DNA of 64,000 nt, from assembly GCF_022012415.1 (NCBI RefSeq), contig NZ_JAKLTR010000018.1, positions 62,001-126,000 on the forward strand. The letters run 5' to 3'. This DNA is from Terrimonas ginsenosidimutans. GTDB taxonomy: Bacteria > Bacteroidota > Bacteroidia > Chitinophagales > Chitinophagaceae. The position numbers and the translations under genes are program-made. Shown here piece by piece: positions 61,502 to 64,000 of this stretch; the stretch's first letter is position 1, and every line of letters begins with the position of its first letter. The notes under the pieces were generated by a model. The model saw nothing but the letters and a program-made list of their open reading frames with translations. It was not told the DNA's origin and made no database searches.

Positions 61502-62398
61502 TTACCCCGTCGTCAACTCATCCCATGTTGCGGTCAGCGAGCGTTGAATGCCTTCGCCCACCCATTCCGTCACCCCTGGGATGGATGTATTCTTAAGGAA
61601 ATCCTCCTTTGTCTTGCCCGCTTTGATCTCTGCTTCCGTGAACACCAGTAACTTTTCAAAATAATCTTTCATCACAGCGATATCTGCCTTCTTTCCATAC
61701 ACTTCAAATCCCGGTGATGCATGGCCGAAAACAAACGTCGTTTTATTATCAAACGTCTTTTCTGTTTTCTCCAGCACTTTCACCCAGTTGCGTACCGACG
61801 CGCCTGCTGTCCGGTCTATATAGGGATAGCGGCGGTTATTGATCAGGTCGCCCATATGAATAATGTTGGCATTTTCGAAATGGATCAATGCGTCTCCGTC
61901 TGTATGTGCAGGTCCGAAATAATGCAGGGTGATCTTTTCTTTGCCCACCTGTTTGGTGATCTTATCGGTAAAAGTTTGGTCGGGATAAAGTTGTTTATCC
62001 TCTGCTTTCTGCGCTGCCGCCGCCTTTTGCTGATTTTTTAAGGAATTTGCATGTGCCAGCACATGCGGGGTCAGTCCTTTGAAGGCAATATTACCGCTCG
62101 AGTGATCGCCATGATGGTGCGTGTTGATCACCAGGGCGAAAGGCTGTGTAGAACGTTTTTTCAATTCTGTGATCAGATGACCAGCCTGCTCCGGGAATTC
62201 AGTATCTACCACCACAACCCCTTCTTTCGAAAGATAAAACAGGATGGTGCCACCCTTCTCAGTAAATACACCGATACTGTCCGTTAACATCTGGATCTTC
62301 CATGGATCCTGTACCATTGCTGCAAGCAAAGAGTTTTGTGCGAGTCCAAGCGCACCGATTCCCAGGGCGCTGTGGAGGATGAAGTTGCGACGGTTCAT
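61502..62398 (-). CDS. Exported metallo-beta-lactamase-fold hydrolase
   Basis: A 298-residue zinc hydrolase. The N-terminus has twin arginines (MNRRNFILHSALGIG) and a hydrophobic stretch, suggesting Tat export. Zinc ligands are in VINTHHHGDHSSGN (HxHxDH, about residue 94), the histidine of FGPAHTDGD and the aspartate of IIHMGDLINN. The sequence does not let me tell a lactamase from other MBL-fold hydrolases. A repeat region separates it from the exporter upstream, although both are on the same strand. Confidence 0.88.
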   Translation of the reverse strand: MNRRNFILHSALGIGALGLAQNSLLAAMVQDPWKIQMLTDSIGVFTEKGGTILFYLSKEGVVVVDTEFPEQAGHLITELKKRSTQPFALVINTHHHGDHSSGNIAFKGLTPHVLAHANSLKNQQKAAAAQKAEDKQLYPDQTFTDKITKQVGKEKITLHYFGPAHTDGDALIHFENANIIHMGDLINNRRYPYIDRTAGASVRNWVKVLEKTEKTFDNKTTFVFGHASPGFEVYGKKADIAVMKDYFEKLLVFTEAEIKAGKTKEDFLKNTSIPGVTEWVGEGIQRSLTATWDELTTG

Positions 62399-62408
62399 GG
62401 GGGAAAAA

Positions 62409-62619
62409 GTTTAAAAGTTTAACGGTTTAATAGTTTAATAGTTTGGGAGTTCCATAGGTTTTATCGGTTCCATAGGTTTGCAGTCTTTGCGTATTTTAGA
62501 TAGTGTTTCCACGGCGTGACGGTAAATTCCTGGAAAACTAGGGAAACCCGATTGACCTATGGAACTTATGAAACTCATGGAACCTATAAAGCCTATGGAA
62601 CTTTTCAAGCCTTCCAAAC
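62409..62619. repeat. Octamer run followed by inverted nonamer arrays
   Basis: 62409-62448 holds octamers GTTTAAAA, GTTTAACG, GTTTAATA, GTTTAATA, GTTTGGGA. Then nonamers GTTCCATAG, GTTTTATCG, GTTCCATAG (62449-62475) face a forward array CTATGGAAC, TTATGAAAC, TCATGGAAC, CTATAAAGC, CTATGGAAC, TTTTCAAGC, CTTCCAAAC (62557-62619). The period changes from 8 to 9 bp inside one element. Confidence 0.85.
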
Positions 62620-62629
62620 CTCACATCCC

Positions 62630-63874
62630 CTAATACTCAAACTTCCTCAACGTTGGGGCTTTAAACCAGGTAATGATCACTACCAGCAGTGTCATGCTAC
62701 CTCCGAATATGACGGACGGAACAACACCCATCAGCCTGGCCATGGAGCCACTTTCAAATTGTCCGAGTTCATTGCTGGAATTGACAAACATCTGGCTTAC
62801 GCTGCTGACGCGTCCGCGCATATGATCGGGTGTGGTGAGTTGCATCACGGTACCCCTGACTACCACGCTGATCCCGTCCAGGATACCGGCAAACATCAAT
62901 GCCATGAAAGAAAGGAAAAACCATTCTGATAATGCGAACAGGATAATGCAGACTCCAAATCCGCCTACGGCGAGCAATAGCTTTTTGCCCTGGCCTTTTT
63001 TCATCGGAGCGATGGTGAGTAATACAACCACACAGATCGATCCTATATCACTCGCGGCATTCAGCCATCCGAATCCCATCGGTCCCACCTTGAGTATATC
63101 GCTTGCGTACACGGGCACCATCGCAACTGCTCCGCCGAAGAGTACGGCGAACATGTCAAGAGACATCGCGCCAAGCAACGCTTTGGTTTTGAAAACAAAT
63201 CTCAATCCTTCTTTCACACTTTCCAGTGTCTTCTTTTCACCACGCTCATTGCTGGCGGGCTTAGGCTTCAACCGGAAAAGAATGATCAGTGCAAAAATGA
63301 TCAGTATGCAGATAACGGCAAACGTATTCCTGTTGCCGATCATTGAAATAAGAAAGCCACCTACAGCATGACCGGTTACGGATGCAGTGAGCCAGGTGCC
63401 CTGGCTCCAGGTGGTTGCGTTTTGCAGCGCCTGCCGTGGTACGATCGAAGCGATCATGGCGGAAAATACGGGACCGGAGAATGAACGAATGATCCCTGTA
63501 CAGAAAATAACCGCATATACCGAATAAACAATATACCGTGTTTGCATATGCTCCCGTGTAAATGCGGTAGAAAGCATAAACAAACATGCCGCTGCACACA
63601 GATAAAAGAATACACTTCTGAGTAAGAGCTTTCTTTTCTCGCTGACATCGATCACGTGGCCCGAGTAAAGAGCCATAGACAGCGCGGGTATCACTTCAGA
63701 CAAGCCGATCAGCCCAATACTGAAAGGGTCCTTGGTAAGCTGATAGATCCACCATCCAACAAGGGTTCCCATCATGCGCAAAGCCATGATGAAAGTAAAC
63801 CTGCCCATCAAAAGATTTCTATATTCCGGCACGCGTATCGCGGCGAAGGGGTCGTTGGTGATCTGCTGACTCAT
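62630..63874 (-). CDS. MFS exporter, EntS-like
   Basis: A 414-residue inner-membrane carrier with 12 segments. The start FAAIRVPEYRNLLMGRFTFIMALRMMGTLVGWWIYQLT is typical of the enterobactin-exporter-like (EntS) MFS group, and GLIGLSEVIPALSMALYSGHVID and VRGTVMQLTTPDHMRGRVSSV are its conserved blocks. The substrate is unknown, and no siderophore genes are seen. An exact -7 box lies 21 bp upstream of the start. Confidence 0.88.
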   Translation of the reverse strand: MSQQITNDPFAAIRVPEYRNLLMGRFTFIMALRMMGTLVGWWIYQLTKDPFSIGLIGLSEVIPALSMALYSGHVIDVSEKRKLLLRSVFFYLCAAACLFMLSTAFTREHMQTRYIVYSVYAVIFCTGIIRSFSGPVFSAMIASIVPRQALQNATTWSQGTWLTASVTGHAVGGFLISMIGNRNTFAVICILIIFALIILFRLKPKPASNERGEKKTLESVKEGLRFVFKTKALLGAMSLDMFAVLFGGAVAMVPVYASDILKVGPMGFGWLNAASDIGSICVVVLLTIAPMKKGQGKKLLLAVGGFGVCIILFALSEWFFLSFMALMFAGILDGISVVVRGTVMQLTTPDHMRGRVSSVSQMFVNSSNELGQFESGSMARLMGVVPSVIFGGSMTLLVVIITWFKAPTLRKFEY

Positions 63875-63894
63875 GAGTTGAATGCAAAGTTAAA

Positions 63895-63902
63895 TGGGAT
63901 TT
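63895..63902 (-). promoter_or_regulatory. -7 box of the exporter gene
   Basis: TAACTTTG on the minus strand, an exact TAnnTTTG, 21 bp upstream of the start at 63874. Confidence 0.55.
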
Positions 63903-64000
63903 GAGGGATTTGCCGGATTAATGAGATTAATTCTTTCGAACAGTTGACACTTTTCCCTCGGCAGACCCGGTTCCCTTTGATCCCGAGATCCAATAAATTC

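Overview
The window is a chromosomal segment of a Bacteroidota bacterium, most likely from the family Chitinophagaceae. The evidence is the fused alpha/beta E1 2-oxoacid dehydrogenase, tandem DUF1573 proteins, a DUF4254 + glycosyltransferase-9 pair, YXWGXW/DUF6600 and DUF1080 proteins, the thiol oxidoreductase DCC family, and promoters of the Bacteroidota type (-7 box TAnnTTTG, once with a TTTG 19 bp upstream). Good Shine-Dalgarno sites are almost absent, as expected for this phylum. I saw no phage, IS transposase, CRISPR array, rRNA or integrase. There is one tRNA, a tRNA-Met(CAT).

Layout. 0-5 kb: topoisomerase IB, two overlapping small split-barrel-like genes, a FAD oxidoreductase with a TspO-like membrane protein. 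5-9.5 kb: carbohydrate genes (LacI regulator, GntP gluconate permease, Gfo/Idh/MocA oxidoreductase with a 16-bp palindromic operator, cupin). 9.5-16.4 kb: a tight five-gene signalling operon (hybrid kinase, giant hybrid kinase with three receivers, response regulator, CheR, CheB) without flagellar or CheA genes. 17-21 kb: second LacI regulator, tRNA-Met, and an arsenic cluster (ArsR, arsenite methyltransferase, arsenate reductase) with two matching palindromic operators. 21-35 kb: mostly housekeeping and transport (aminotransferase, DUF1573 pair, E1, TRIC channel, YebC, APC and DAACS transporters, DedA, MFS, GT9/DUF4254). 36-37.4 kb: an ECF-sigma-like protein without a recognisable region 4, next to a small anti-sigma-like protein. 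37.7-50 kb: ABC-F ATPase, J-domain protein, dienelactone hydrolase, YXWGXW protein, ABC exporter, lipoprotein, MFS, old yellow enzyme, FMN reductase. 50-64 kb: CvpA-CAP fusion, aldo/keto reductase, AEC and SBF-like carriers, alpha/beta hydrolase, DUF1080 lipoprotein, cyanophycinase-like peptidase, GcvP, cysteine-cluster protein, metallo-beta-lactamase-fold enzyme and an exporter.

The most unusual content is between the genes. Many intergenic gaps hold arrays of very short units (7, 8, 9 or 10 bp), kept in exact phase and arranged as fold-back pairs. The arrays are GGNCAWC heptamers (one run of 34 units without an indel), GTTTAANN octamers, CTATGGAAC-like nonamers, CGCGAATGNN decamers and A/T-rich heptamers. 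Related perfect hairpins of 28 to 49 bp sit at convergent gene ends, often touching the stop codon. Three of these hairpins share sequence such as GCGATACTCCTACGCC or variants of it. They look like a class of repeat-built terminators or fold-back elements, and they are the best candidate here for something not well described.
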